DNA of 7,762 nt from Erysipelotrichaceae bacterium. GTDB lineage: Bacteria; Bacillota_I; Bacilli_A; Erysipelotrichales; Erysipelotrichaceae. The position numbers and the translations under genes are program-made. The number at the start of each line of letters is the position of its first letter. The first letter of the stretch is position 1. This document shows, in pieces, positions 1 through 5,822 of the stretch. Where the stretch lies: the NCBI GenBank assembly GCA_017614055.1, contig JAGACP010000059.1, positions 1-7,762 of the forward strand, written 5' to 3'. A model generated the notes under the pieces. It did not search any database. It had not been told where the DNA came from and saw only the letters and a program-made list of their open reading frames with translations.

Positions 1-276
1 ATCGCTCCACGGACACAGCTTTGCATAATCATCGTCGAAAACGATCGAATAGGGAGGTCCGCAGCGGTCGTCCACATCCATGTACAGATGTCTGCCTTCG
101 TCATGGATCCTGCAGTATGCTTCCTCGTCGGAAAGGACGCCTTCGCTCAAGGCATCATAAGTTTCTTTATTTATCTGATAAAGATTGAACGCACCGGGAA
201 CGCTTGTCCTTGCAGTATACAAATCTTTCTCTTCATCGAAACACGCTTTCCATCCCCAGCCTTCTATGAACTGCAT
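1..276 (-). CDS. Hypothetical protein, N-terminal 92 residues (3' end off the left edge)
   Basis: An open frame with no stop runs from an ATG at 276 down to the window edge, giving 92 residues that begin MQFIEGWGWKACFDEEKDLY. The start is supported by a strong Shine-Dalgarno (AGGAGGG on the minus strand, 281-287) a few bases upstream. The product is acidic and rich in Tyr, Asp and Glu, with four cysteines and no signal peptide or membrane segment in the visible part, so it is probably a small cytoplasmic protein. I do not recognise the family. It lies downstream of a terminator that closes the PTS/aldolase operon, so it is probably a separate transcription unit, although read-through is possible. 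I found no convincing promoter in the short gap. The coding assignment is fairly secure from the start signals and the open frame; the function is unknown. Confidence 0.7.
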   Translation of the reverse strand, partial: MQFIEGWGWKACFDEEKDLYTARTSVPGAFNLYQINKETYDALSEGVLSDEEAYCRIHDEGRHLYMDVDDRCGPPYSIVFDDDYAKLCPWSD

Positions 277-313
277 ATGACCCTCCTTTCTGATCCCATA
301 TAAGATTATTGTC

Positions 314-340
314 AAAAAATCTGACTCATTCAAGTCAGAT
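314..340 (-). terminator. Rho-independent terminator of the PTS/aldolase operon
   Basis: On the minus strand an 8-bp perfect stem (ATCTGACT / AGTCAGAT, 319-326 with 333-340) encloses a 6-nt loop and is followed directly by six T residues (complement of 314-319). It starts 5 nt after the stop codon of the gene at 346-969. The stem is short and only moderately GC-rich, so termination may be partial, but position and orientation fit the end of the operon. Confidence 0.75.
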
Positions 341-345
341 CTTCT

Positions 346-969
346 TTATCTTCTCTGCCTGCTTTCCAGTTCTCTCTGATGTCTCTGTGCAAGCCGTTCA
401 TATTTCTTCGCTTCCGAATTGATCTTCTTGTTTTCATACATCTTCGAGATGGCCTTCTCCAGAGTAGGAAGCTCTTCAGGTTTTGCCTTCTTCAGAAGTT
501 CGAGAGCTTCATCGAGATATCCGTGACCTTCAAGCACATAAGCGTCATAAGTCATCTCGACGTCCTTCCTGCTGCGATAGACGCCCAGTCTTGAAAGCTC
601 TTCATAGTACTTCTTCGCTTCCTGTTTCCTGTTTCTGTCGATGTAGTGATAGAAGATCCTCGGATACAGCTTCTTCTTCTGTCCGTCCCTCAGTTCCATC
701 TTCTCGAATCTCTGAATGGACTCCTCTATCTTCCCGTTGTCTTTCTGCAGAGAAGCTACATTGAACTTCACCAGCTCCTTGTCATATCCGGAAACAAACT
801 TCGCAAAGAAAGACTTCGCTATGGAATCGAACTTCCCGTCGTTCTTCTCGAAAGCCGCCTGTATCAGCCTGTTGATGACGGTCCTTCTGATGATGAAATA
901 CATGATCTCCAGGACCAGAACGATATCGACGATGATGACTCCGAAAAAAATGATCAGATCTGTACGCAT
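346..969 (-). CDS. Membrane-anchored helical-repeat (TPR-like) protein, function unknown
   Basis: This 207-residue protein has one hydrophobic segment at about residues 5-27, followed by basic residues (IIRR), so it is predicted to be anchored by its N-terminus with the remainder in the cytoplasm. The rest is almost entirely charged amphipathic helix. Helix pairs at roughly 60-95, 97-127, 138-165 and 168-200 resemble degenerate tetratricopeptide repeats (for example the SIQRFEKMEL and DEALELLKKA stretches). The C-terminus is very basic and Gln/Arg-rich. TPR-like scaffolds usually bind other proteins; a role here cannot be read from sequence. Its ATG follows the stop of the upstream gene with one base between (TGATATG) and has only a weak ribosome site, so translational coupling to the zinc-ribbon gene is likely. 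It is the last gene before the terminator. Confidence 0.8.
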   Translation of the reverse strand: MRTDLIIFFGVIIVDIVLVLEIMYFIIRRTVINRLIQAAFEKNDGKFDSIAKSFFAKFVSGYDKELVKFNVASLQKDNGKIEESIQRFEKMELRDGQKKKLYPRIFYHYIDRNRKQEAKKYYEELSRLGVYRSRKDVEMTYDAYVLEGHGYLDEALELLKKAKPEELPTLEKAISKMYENKKINSEAKKYERLAQRHQRELESRQRR

Positions 970-970
970 A

Positions 971-1375
971 TCACACCTGTCTGAAAACAGCTATCAGAAA
1001 CCACAGCGACAGCACAGCTATCACCAGACCCATGATCCTGACCATCAAGGTCATTTTTTTGATAGGGTGTCTGGTAAACGTGATGAAACTCGAAAAAATG
1101 TAGGGATAGACGATCAGGGAGATCCCCATGATGATCATGCCTATGTACATCGGAACGAGCTTGTACGTTCCCGTGAAGACGAAAGTCGAAAGGATGAAAC
1201 CGACGCTTCCGCAGAATATCAGCAGATAAGATCTGGTCTTGTATCTCTCATCCTTCTCAAGATATTCCCTGGTCAGTTTCTTGCATTCGTTGGAACACAC
1301 GTCGAAAGTACCGTTGGATACCTTGATGGTCGTTCCGCCTTCGCCATATTCTTTACCGCAGTATACGCACTTCAT
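971..1375 (-). CDS. Zinc-ribbon membrane protein with three transmembrane helices
   Basis: A 134-residue protein with an N-terminal metal-binding knuckle pair, C3-x2-C6 and C27-x3-C31, the spacing of a small treble-clef or zinc-ribbon fold (TRASH/YHS-like at the second pair). A basic, charged linker (about 32-48) follows, then three hydrophobic segments at roughly 49-70, 73-97 and 111-131. The ribbon probably faces the cytoplasm. Its ATG overlaps the TGA of the aldolase gene (TGATG) and its ribosome site is poor, so translation is probably coupled to the aldolase. The next gene starts one base after its stop. I do not recognise the family. It could be a small regulatory or quality-control membrane protein; nothing in it suggests an enzyme or a transporter. 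Together with the following gene it forms a membrane-protein pair attached to the end of a catabolic operon. Confidence 0.8.
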   Translation of the reverse strand: MKCVYCGKEYGEGGTTIKVSNGTFDVCSNECKKLTREYLEKDERYKTRSYLLIFCGSVGFILSTFVFTGTYKLVPMYIGMIIMGISLIVYPYIFSSFITFTRHPIKKMTLMVRIMGLVIAVLSLWFLIAVFRQV

Positions 1376-2019
1376 CAGCTCTTGCGGTAATCTCCGAACC
1401 CGCTTCTTACAACAGCCATCTCTTCATCCGTGAGAAGGATAGGCTCCTTGCCTGCCGCACGGCAGTTGTACAGCAGCTGGCAGCAGAATTCTATCTGCTC
1501 GGCAACATCCATCGCATAAGGCAGATTCTTGCCCGTAGCGAGAAGACCGTGGTTGCCCAGTATGCATGCGCGGTTGTCGCCCATGGCGTCATAGCATGCC
1601 TCAGCCAGTTCATAAGTACCGAACTGTACATAAGGGATATAAGGCACTTCGCTTCCCGAGTATGCCACCAGATAGTGAAGCTGAGGAACGCTCCAGCCCA
1701 GGCAGGCCAGAGTCGTCGCATAAACGGAATGCGTATGGACGACGGCATTGATGTTGTCTTTTCTCTGATAGAATATCCTGTGCATGTCGACTTCGCTCGA
1801 CGGTTTCCTTTCGCCTTCGACGATGGTTCCGTCAGGCTTCAGCACCACGCAATCCTCGGGATTGGTGTTGTAGTAGTCGAATCCCGAAGGAGTGATCGCA
1901 AACAGATCAAGATCCCTGTTGTATACGGAAATGTTTCCGAACGTACCGACCGTAAGCTTGCGGTCGATCATGATCTTGCCGTATTTGACGATCTGTTCTC
2001 TTTCTTCCTTAAGTAACAT
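1375..2019 (-). CDS. Class II (zinc) aldolase, L-fuculose-1-phosphate aldolase-like
   Basis: This 214-residue protein matches the class II aldolase/adducin fold and closely resembles FucA (about 215 residues), which reversibly splits ketose-1-phosphates into dihydroxyacetone phosphate and an aldehyde. The zinc ligands are all present: Glu76 in the SSEVDMH motif (the catalytic acid/base), His95 and His97 in HTH, and His157 in GNHG. The phosphate-binding GTFGNIS loop is at 25-31 and the TPSG loop at 43-46. Tyr116 (in LHY) and Tyr211 near the C-terminus occupy the positions of the two FucA tyrosines involved in stereocontrol. This favours FucA over ribulose-5-phosphate 4-epimerase. The gene starts 2 nt after the hydroxyacid dehydrogenase stop, with its ribosome site (AGGGGG, 2027-2032) inside that gene. 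Its 3' end overlaps the zinc-ribbon start. The substrate is unproven: L-fuculose-1-P, D-ribulose-1-P or a related ketose phosphate are candidates. Confidence 0.93.
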   Translation of the reverse strand: MLLKEEREQIVKYGKIMIDRKLTVGTFGNISVYNRDLDLFAITPSGFDYYNTNPEDCVVLKPDGTIVEGERKPSSEVDMHRIFYQRKDNINAVVHTHSVYATTLACLGWSVPQLHYLVAYSGSEVPYIPYVQFGTYELAEACYDAMGDNRACILGNHGLLATGKNLPYAMDVAEQIEFCCQLLYNCRAAGKEPILLTDEEMAVVRSGFGDYRKS

Positions 2020-2021
2020 GT

Positions 2022-3113
2022 CTATACCCCCTGTAGTTTTCTATAGTTTACGACTCTGTCGCAGATGTCGTCTCTGATTATCGTATCCACGTCCCTGGCA
2101 ACGATGTACGGAGACAGTTCGATGCTGTCGACGGTAGTGCCCGCCAGATGGGATGTGATCAGGACGTTTTCCATCTTCAGCAAAGGATCGTCCGGATCCA
2201 TCGGTTCCTTGTCCAGTACGTCAAGCGCGGCTCCGGCGATGAGTCCTTCTTTCAGAGCGGTCCTGAGATCATCGTAGTTCAGCAGTCCGCCCCTTGCGGA
2301 ATTGATGAAGTAGGCGTCCTTCCTCATCTTCCTGAAATGTTCGATCCTGAACCAGTTCTCCGTAGCCTTCAGGTATCTCAGATGCAGAGATACGATATCC
2401 GATTCACCGAGCAGATAATCGAGATCCTCGGTATATTCCACGTCCTGAAGACCCTTTTTGTCCAGAGCCTCCTTGGATACGAATTCATCGTAGGCTATGA
2501 CATGGACGCCCAGTGCCAGCAGCTTCTTCGCCAGCAGGACTCCGATGTTGCCCATGCCTATGAGACCCACCTTGGAATTTCCCAGGGTCTTCTGGAAAGA
2601 AGAATTATAGTATTTCCTCTTCCACTTCCCCTGATGAAGCAGGTCGTGAGACAGAGTGATGTCTCTTGTAAGATCTATCATCATCGCGATCACGAATTCA
2701 GTGACTGCATCGGCATTCCTGATGCAGTTGACGACCGGGATGTTCTTAGCGGTGGCGGCCTCGACGTTGATGTGTTCGACTCCTCCGCGGTTTGTCATGA
2801 TAAGTTTCAGATGCTCTGCGGCATCCAGCAGTTTCGAAGATACGGGACAGAAATGTATGAAAAGCACGTCGGCATCCTTTATCAGCTCAAAGGCTTCTTC
2901 AGGAACCTCTTTTATATCTTCGGGGCCGTTTTTCTCGATGTTCAGCTGAAGATCGGGAAAATCCTCCTTGTCTTCCGGTCCGAAAAACAAAGTATCTATC
3001 CTTCCGCAGTTTATGACGCTCTTCCTGACCGCATCGACCATCACATCGATGTCGATGTTGGCGTCGGTTATTATCAGGATATTCTGCGGACTCTTTGTCA
3101 GTTCTTGCAACAT
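2022..3113 (-). CDS. D-isomer-specific 2-hydroxyacid dehydrogenase, NAD-dependent
   Basis: The 363 residues show the standard architecture: an N-terminal substrate domain (about 1-130), an NAD-binding Rossmann domain (about 131-320) and a C-terminal return to the substrate domain. The cofactor loop G186-x-G188-x2-G191 is followed by an acidic residue (Asp209 in AYDE), which favours NAD over NADP. The catalytic triad is intact: Arg274 in NSARGG, Glu303 in LDVLDKEP and His322 in SHLAG. The family interconverts 2-keto acids and D-2-hydroxyacids (phosphoglycerate, erythronate-4-phosphate, glyoxylate, lactate and others). The exact substrate is not visible. The start is supported by AAGGAAGG at 3122-3129. 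A strong hairpin separates it from EIIC, while it is almost fused to the aldolase gene. Known galactitol or fucose operons do not need such an enzyme, which makes its presence informative. Confidence 0.93.
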   Translation of the reverse strand: MLQELTKSPQNILIITDANIDIDVMVDAVRKSVINCGRIDTLFFGPEDKEDFPDLQLNIEKNGPEDIKEVPEEAFELIKDADVLFIHFCPVSSKLLDAAEHLKLIMTNRGGVEHINVEAATAKNIPVVNCIRNADAVTEFVIAMMIDLTRDITLSHDLLHQGKWKRKYYNSSFQKTLGNSKVGLIGMGNIGVLLAKKLLALGVHVIAYDEFVSKEALDKKGLQDVEYTEDLDYLLGESDIVSLHLRYLKATENWFRIEHFRKMRKDAYFINSARGGLLNYDDLRTALKEGLIAGAALDVLDKEPMDPDDPLLKMENVLITSHLAGTTVDSIELSPYIVARDVDTIIRDDICDRVVNYRKLQGV

Positions 3114-3133
3114 GATATCAACCTTCCTTTTTT

Positions 3134-3170
3134 AAAGGGCTGCCGGCCATCAAACAGCCAACAGCCCCTT
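3134..3170 (-). promoter_or_regulatory. 14-bp intercistronic hairpin between EIIC and hydroxyacid dehydrogenase genes
   Basis: In the minus-strand RNA, positions 3170-3157 pair continuously with 3147-3134 (14 bp, 3 of them G-U) around a 9-nt loop. The G-U pairs become A/C mismatches on the other strand, so the structure belongs to the operon mRNA. Only three U residues follow before an A run, so it is not a standard terminator. It may act as a 3'-end stabiliser, a processing site or a leaky attenuator between the transporter part and the enzyme part of the operon. Confidence 0.65.
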
Positions 3171-3210
3171 ATATCACTCTTGTGTTTACCAGAATAATAA
3201 CAACTTATGC

Positions 3211-4629
3211 TTATGCTTCAGAAGTGTAAGCAGCAGCGTTATTCTCCAGATAATCGTAAACCTTCTGTTTGTTGGCTCTGAACCAGAGATACAGGACAAC
3301 ATAGAGAGCTACTACTACAGCGATGATGACGATGTTCTGTGAATAGAACGCATAGAACAGAGCGATCATGAGCGGATGGCATACGATACCGAATGAGCAT
3401 ACGTTCATTGCGCCTTCAGGAACAGCGAACTGACCGGTGCCGACAGCGACTTCCGTGAATGTAGGAGCCAGCTGAGAGAACAGGATCAGGCCGAGACCGA
3501 ACCAGATAGCACCCATGACGATAGACTTCGCGATGTTACCGTTAGATACACATACGAATACTTCTACCATGTATGGAAGTGCGCAGAGGTCAGCCATTGG
3601 CAGGACATTGTTTCCAGGTAGTATGAATGAAAGGAACAGCATGATCGGGATCAGCAGAACACCGGTAACCAGTGTGTTGGTCTCACCATAACCGCAGGCA
3701 TCGTTTACAGACAGGAACCAGCGGCGCTCCTTTGCGGAAGCGGCGGCCTTTGCCTTGTAAGCATCTGACATTGAAGTGAATGCAGAAGCGAAGATGGCGG
3801 CAACCTTAGGGAAGACAGCCATGATGGCTGCAGTGTTGATAGCGACACCTAATGCAGTACCCCAGGCACCCATTGCGTTCTCACCGAACAGGAATGGCCA
3901 TTCGCCAAGCAGACCGATGATCAGACCTACGAACAGACCGATCATCATCGGTTCACCAAGCAGACCGAGCTTCTTCTGCAGAGCAGCAGCGTTGATCTTG
4001 ATCTTGTTGAAACCTAACTTGGTCAGGATCCAGTCCATAACTACCGTGAACGGGAATGACTCGAGGTGGTGAGGAGCCGTCATACAGCATCCGTCATACT
4101 CGTAGTATGTGCCCCATCTTAATGCGCACATCTCGGAGAACAGCAGGATGTAGAACAGCTGGCAGACCATCAGACCCATTGCGAGCCACATGTTCTTGGT
4201 CAGAGCATACAGCATTGAACCCCAGACCATGAATGAGTAGTTGTTCCAGAGGTCAGATGCCATGAATACATCAGTGTATCCCACGAAGAACAGGATAAGC
4301 TGTAAAGCGATAGCAACACCGATGAACAGGACGCCTACTGTAGTAGAGTAAGCGATGATCGAAGTTGACTGCCAGCCAGTATCGATGGTAGACAGTTTGA
4401 TTCCGGTATTATCGACCATTGACTGAACAACAGGAGCGATAACGCCTGAATAAGAGTTGATGACGAGGTTGAAACCTGTCAGACCAACACCACACAATAA
4501 TGCTGAGTTGAATGCCTTCTTGGTGTCAACGCCCATTACCTTAGACAGAACGAATAAGATGACAGGGATGATGATACCTGAACCGAAGGCACCGAATATA
4601 CCAGACAATGTGTTTAAAAAAGCTTCCAA
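3211..4629 (-). CDS. PTS EIIC membrane subunit, galactitol (Gat) family
   Basis: A 472-residue, strongly hydrophobic protein with about ten membrane segments. This is the channel that binds and transports the sugar or polyol while EIIB phosphorylates it. Segments recall GatC: GTDI-like GW region near 85, the cytoplasmic HH at 187-188 before a VxMDWI helix, KKLGLLGEP (219-227) followed by a Gly-rich helix, and LPGNNVLPMADL (337-348). E. coli GatC is about 451 residues, so the length fits. The start is a TTG at 4627-4629, 9 nt after the Shine-Dalgarno AGGGGG (4639-4644). There is no ATG nearby in frame that would keep the N-terminal amphipathic stretch. Gene codons are dominated by GGT, GCT, GTT, TCT and ATC, unlike most neighbours, suggesting high expression or a different origin. 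The substrate need not be galactitol, because this family also handles arabitol and other polyols. Confidence 0.95.
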   Translation of the reverse strand: MEAFLNTLSGIFGAFGSGIIIPVILFVLSKVMGVDTKKAFNSALLCGVGLTGFNLVINSYSGVIAPVVQSMVDNTGIKLSTIDTGWQSTSIIAYSTTVGVLFIGVAIALQLILFFVGYTDVFMASDLWNNYSFMVWGSMLYALTKNMWLAMGLMVCQLFYILLFSEMCALRWGTYYEYDGCCMTAPHHLESFPFTVVMDWILTKLGFNKIKINAAALQKKLGLLGEPMMIGLFVGLIIGLLGEWPFLFGENAMGAWGTALGVAINTAAIMAVFPKVAAIFASAFTSMSDAYKAKAAASAKERRWFLSVNDACGYGETNTLVTGVLLIPIMLFLSFILPGNNVLPMADLCALPYMVEVFVCVSNGNIAKSIVMGAIWFGLGLILFSQLAPTFTEVAVGTGQFAVPEGAMNVCSFGIVCHPLMIALFYAFYSQNIVIIAVVVALYVVLYLWFRANKQKVYDYLENNAAAYTSEA

Positions 4630-4667
4630 AATAAATTTCCCCCTTTTTTAAAAGTAATAAACTCTTT

Positions 4668-4687
4668 CGGTCCGATCACTCAGACCG
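4668..4687 (-). promoter_or_regulatory. Intercistronic hairpin between EIIB and EIIC genes
   Basis: The minus-strand RNA forms a 7-bp GC-rich stem (CGGTCTG / CGGACCG, one G-U) with a 6-nt loop. The G-U pair would be a mismatch on the plus strand, so the fold is specific to the operon mRNA. No U run follows; an A-rich stretch and the EIIC ribosome site come next. It probably affects mRNA stability or processing rather than termination. Confidence 0.5.
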
Positions 4688-4716
4688 GTTTGGTAAACGC
4701 AAGAAGAATGACGATA

Positions 4717-5019
4717 TTAGTCTTTATGCTTCTCTTCGAGGACGGCGATTATCTCGTTGATAACCTTCTCTTCGCCCATACCGGTGACCATGCCCATTCC
4801 CTTTACCTTAGGAATACCTACATCCTCGGTAACAGGAGATGCACATACGATCACATCGATGTCTTTACCTGTGATGACAGAGCTTAAGCTGACAGGGCTT
4901 GCCTCATACATCGTGGCATCCCAGCCCTTCTCCCTGAGCTGATCCTTGATCTTCAGAGCGATCATGGAAGAAGTAACGACTCCTGAACCACATACAGTAA
5001 CGACTGTGCATGATTTCAT
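4717..5019 (-). CDS. PTS EIIB subunit, galactitol/lactose-type fold
   Basis: A 100-residue cytoplasmic protein that accepts phosphate from EIIA and passes it to the substrate bound in EIIC. The active-site loop VCGSGVVTSS has the phosphoacceptor Cys10 at the end of the first strand, as expected for EIIB of the Gat/Lac type. A second P-loop-like region follows at the VCASP stretch. A longer reading frame begins at 5106, but it would overlap the EIIA gene by 38 nt and add 29 unrelated residues. The start at 5019 is chosen because a near-perfect AAGGAGG (5028-5034) lies 8 nt upstream and the protein then starts directly with the beta strand. It is separated from EIIA by 49 nt with a hairpin and from EIIC by 87 nt with another. 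Codon use resembles that of EIIC. Confidence 0.94.
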   Translation of the reverse strand: MKSCTVVTVCGSGVVTSSMIALKIKDQLREKGWDATMYEASPVSLSSVITGKDIDVIVCASPVTEDVGIPKVKGMGMVTGMGEEKVINEIIAVLEEKHKD

Positions 5020-5045
5020 AAACTTTTCCTCCTTAACTAATATAT

Positions 5046-5071
5046 TAACACCTTGCTTATCCAAGGTACTA
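5046..5071 (-). promoter_or_regulatory. Hairpin overlapping the EIIA stop codon, upstream of EIIB
   Basis: Minus-strand RNA positions 5071-5062 pair with 5055-5046: six Watson-Crick pairs next to the 6-nt loop, extended by two G-U and two A-U pairs that take in the TAG stop of EIIA. An AT-rich palindrome (TAATATATTA, 5038-5047) and then the EIIB Shine-Dalgarno follow. There is no U run, so a processing or stability role is more likely than termination. Confidence 0.45.
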
Positions 5072-5527
5072 ACCAATATACTTTGCGGCCGCTTCGTACA
5101 GTTCATCTTCCGTTTCAGCCGCCTTGAAAGCCTCCAGAGCCTCCTTGTTCTGGAAGACTCCCAATACTCTCATGATGGTCCCTATCTGATCCTCGGGATT
5201 GGTGATGGCCATCATGAACAACATCTCCGCCTGGACTTTCCTTCCGGGCTCTCCCATATGCTCGAATTCCACCGGATGAGCCAGCTTGGCTACCGTCACG
5301 CCAGGCTTGTTCACATGGATGATGTCCGTGTGAGGCATCGCGATGGATATCCCTTCAAGCTCGAGACCCGTAGCGAACACCTTCTCCCTCTCGCATACCG
5401 CATCGATGTAGGTATCTTTGACGAAACCTTCCTTCAGAAACAGCTGACCGACCTGTCTGATCGCGTCCTCGCTGTCTTTCGCATCGACACCCGTCACTAT
5501 CAGCTCACGATAAATGGCCTGTTCCAT
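5069..5527 (-). CDS. PTS EIIA subunit, fructose/mannitol-type (EIIA-2) domain
   Basis: A 152-residue soluble phosphocarrier that takes phosphate from HPr and gives it to EIIB. The phosphorylated residue is His66 in the motif AMPHTD, the signature of the PTS_EIIA_2 fold found in fructose, mannitol and galactitol systems; the length is typical of GatA-like proteins. The preceding GLELEGISI strand and the hydrophobic MLFMMAI strand also fit. The start ATG lies 3 nt after the HPr stop, with the ribosome site GAGGAA formed by the last HPr codons, so the two genes are translationally linked. No membrane segment or fused domain is present. The identity is secure; the substrate is set by EIIC. Confidence 0.95.
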   Translation of the reverse strand: MEQAIYRELIVTGVDAKDSEDAIRQVGQLFLKEGFVKDTYIDAVCEREKVFATGLELEGISIAMPHTDIIHVNKPGVTVAKLAHPVEFEHMGEPGRKVQAEMLFMMAITNPEDQIGTIMRVLGVFQNKEALEAFKAAETEDELYEAAAKYIG

Positions 5528-5530
5528 GTT

Positions 5531-5794
5531 TTATTCCTCGAAACTTTCCAGAAGTTCCATGATCCTGTCCAGCGACTCCTGCTCGTTCTCGCCTTCGACC
5601 TGGACGGTGATATGCTTGCCCTTCGACATGCCCGCCATCAGCACGGACAATATCGACTTGGGATTGACGCTCCTGCCGTCTTCGGTGACGATGGTGATCT
5701 CCTCGGCCATCTTCGAACACAGCTCCGTCAGCATCGATGCCGGTCTGGCATGGATCCCCGTAGGATTCTTCACTTCAAATTCTTTACTTACCAT
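5531..5794 (-). CDS. ptsH: HPr-family phosphocarrier protein, first gene of the PTS operon
   Basis: An 87-residue HPr that carries phosphate from enzyme I to EIIA. His15 in TGIHARPAS is the phosphorylated histidine, and its number is exactly canonical only if translation starts at 5794. That start has AAGGAG 6 nt upstream (5801-5806). An in-frame ATG at 5809 would add five residues (MKEIV) but lacks a comparable site. Ser47 in NPKSILSV aligns with the Ser46 phosphorylated by HPr kinase in Gram-positive bacteria, so the protein may also take part in CcpA-type repression. Full-length HPr proteins are 85-90 residues. HPr genes usually sit beside enzyme I; here it heads a substrate-specific operon, so it may be a dedicated copy or the organism's only HPr. 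Confidence 0.94.
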   Translation of the reverse strand: MVSKEFEVKNPTGIHARPASMLTELCSKMAEEITIVTEDGRSVNPKSILSVLMAGMSKGKHITVQVEGENEQESLDRIMELLESFEE

Positions 5795-5816
5795 AACAAT
5801 CTCCTTCATATATAAT
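5788..5816 (+). promoter_or_regulatory. Promoter of the SorC regulator gene (leaderless transcript)
   Basis: A consensus -10 TATAAT (5811-5816) lies 17 bp after a -35-like TTACCA (5788-5793, four of six consensus bases). The expected transcription start, about 7 nt after the -10, falls on the A of the regulator ATG (5823). The gene also lacks any Shine-Dalgarno, and an in-frame TAA at 5817-5819 rules out an upstream start. The -35 covers the start codon of the divergent HPr gene. Confidence 0.65.
5801..5806 (-). promoter_or_regulatory. Ribosome binding site that fixes the HPr start
   Basis: AAGGAG on the minus strand with a 6-nt spacer to the ATG at 5794. It selects this start over the in-frame ATG at 5809, which overlaps the region just upstream of this site. 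Confidence 0.7.
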
Positions 5817-5819
5817 TAA
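5805..5819. promoter_or_regulatory. Possible operator: imperfect AT-rich palindrome over the -10
   Basis: TTCATATATAATTAA is an imperfect inverted repeat (TT-AT at the left, AT-AA at the right, four of five positions symmetrical) centred on 5812, within the -10 of the regulator promoter and just upstream of the HPr ribosome site. It is the only dyad I see in the 28-bp divergent gap. AT-rich sequence gives such matches by chance, so this is tentative. Confidence 0.25.
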
Positions 5820-5822
5820 GTC

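Noticed and set aside
310..315. TTGACA on the minus strand as a -35 for the left-edge gene
   Set aside because: No acceptable -10 occurs 16-18 bp downstream, and the bases coincide with the T tail of the terminator.
3134..3170. Hairpin after EIIC as a full rho-independent terminator
   Set aside because: Only three U residues follow the stem before a run of A, so it lacks the U tract needed for efficient termination.
2148..3197. A 349-codon open frame on the plus strand opposite the hydroxyacid dehydrogenase gene
   Set aside because: The minus-strand protein has an intact Rossmann loop and catalytic triad. The plus frame has no recognisable domain and no ribosome site, and is a by-product of the codon composition of the real gene.
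5038..5047. TAATATATTA palindrome as an internal promoter or operator before EIIB
   Set aside because: It is a short AT-rich palindrome with no matching -35 at proper spacing; chance occurrence in an AT-rich spacer is likely.
5020..5106. Longer EIIB reading frame starting at 5106
   Set aside because: It would overlap EIIA and add 29 residues unlike any EIIB; a strong AAGGAGG directs translation from 5019.
5795..5809. HPr start at the upstream ATG 5809
   Set aside because: No suitable ribosome site precedes it, whereas AAGGAG is correctly spaced from 5794 and that start puts the active histidine at position 15.
4946..5815. A 289-codon open frame on the plus strand across EIIB, EIIA and HPr
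   Set aside because: It runs antisense to three unmistakable PTS genes and their spacers and shows no conserved motif; it is His/Leu/Arg-rich as expected for an antisense shadow.
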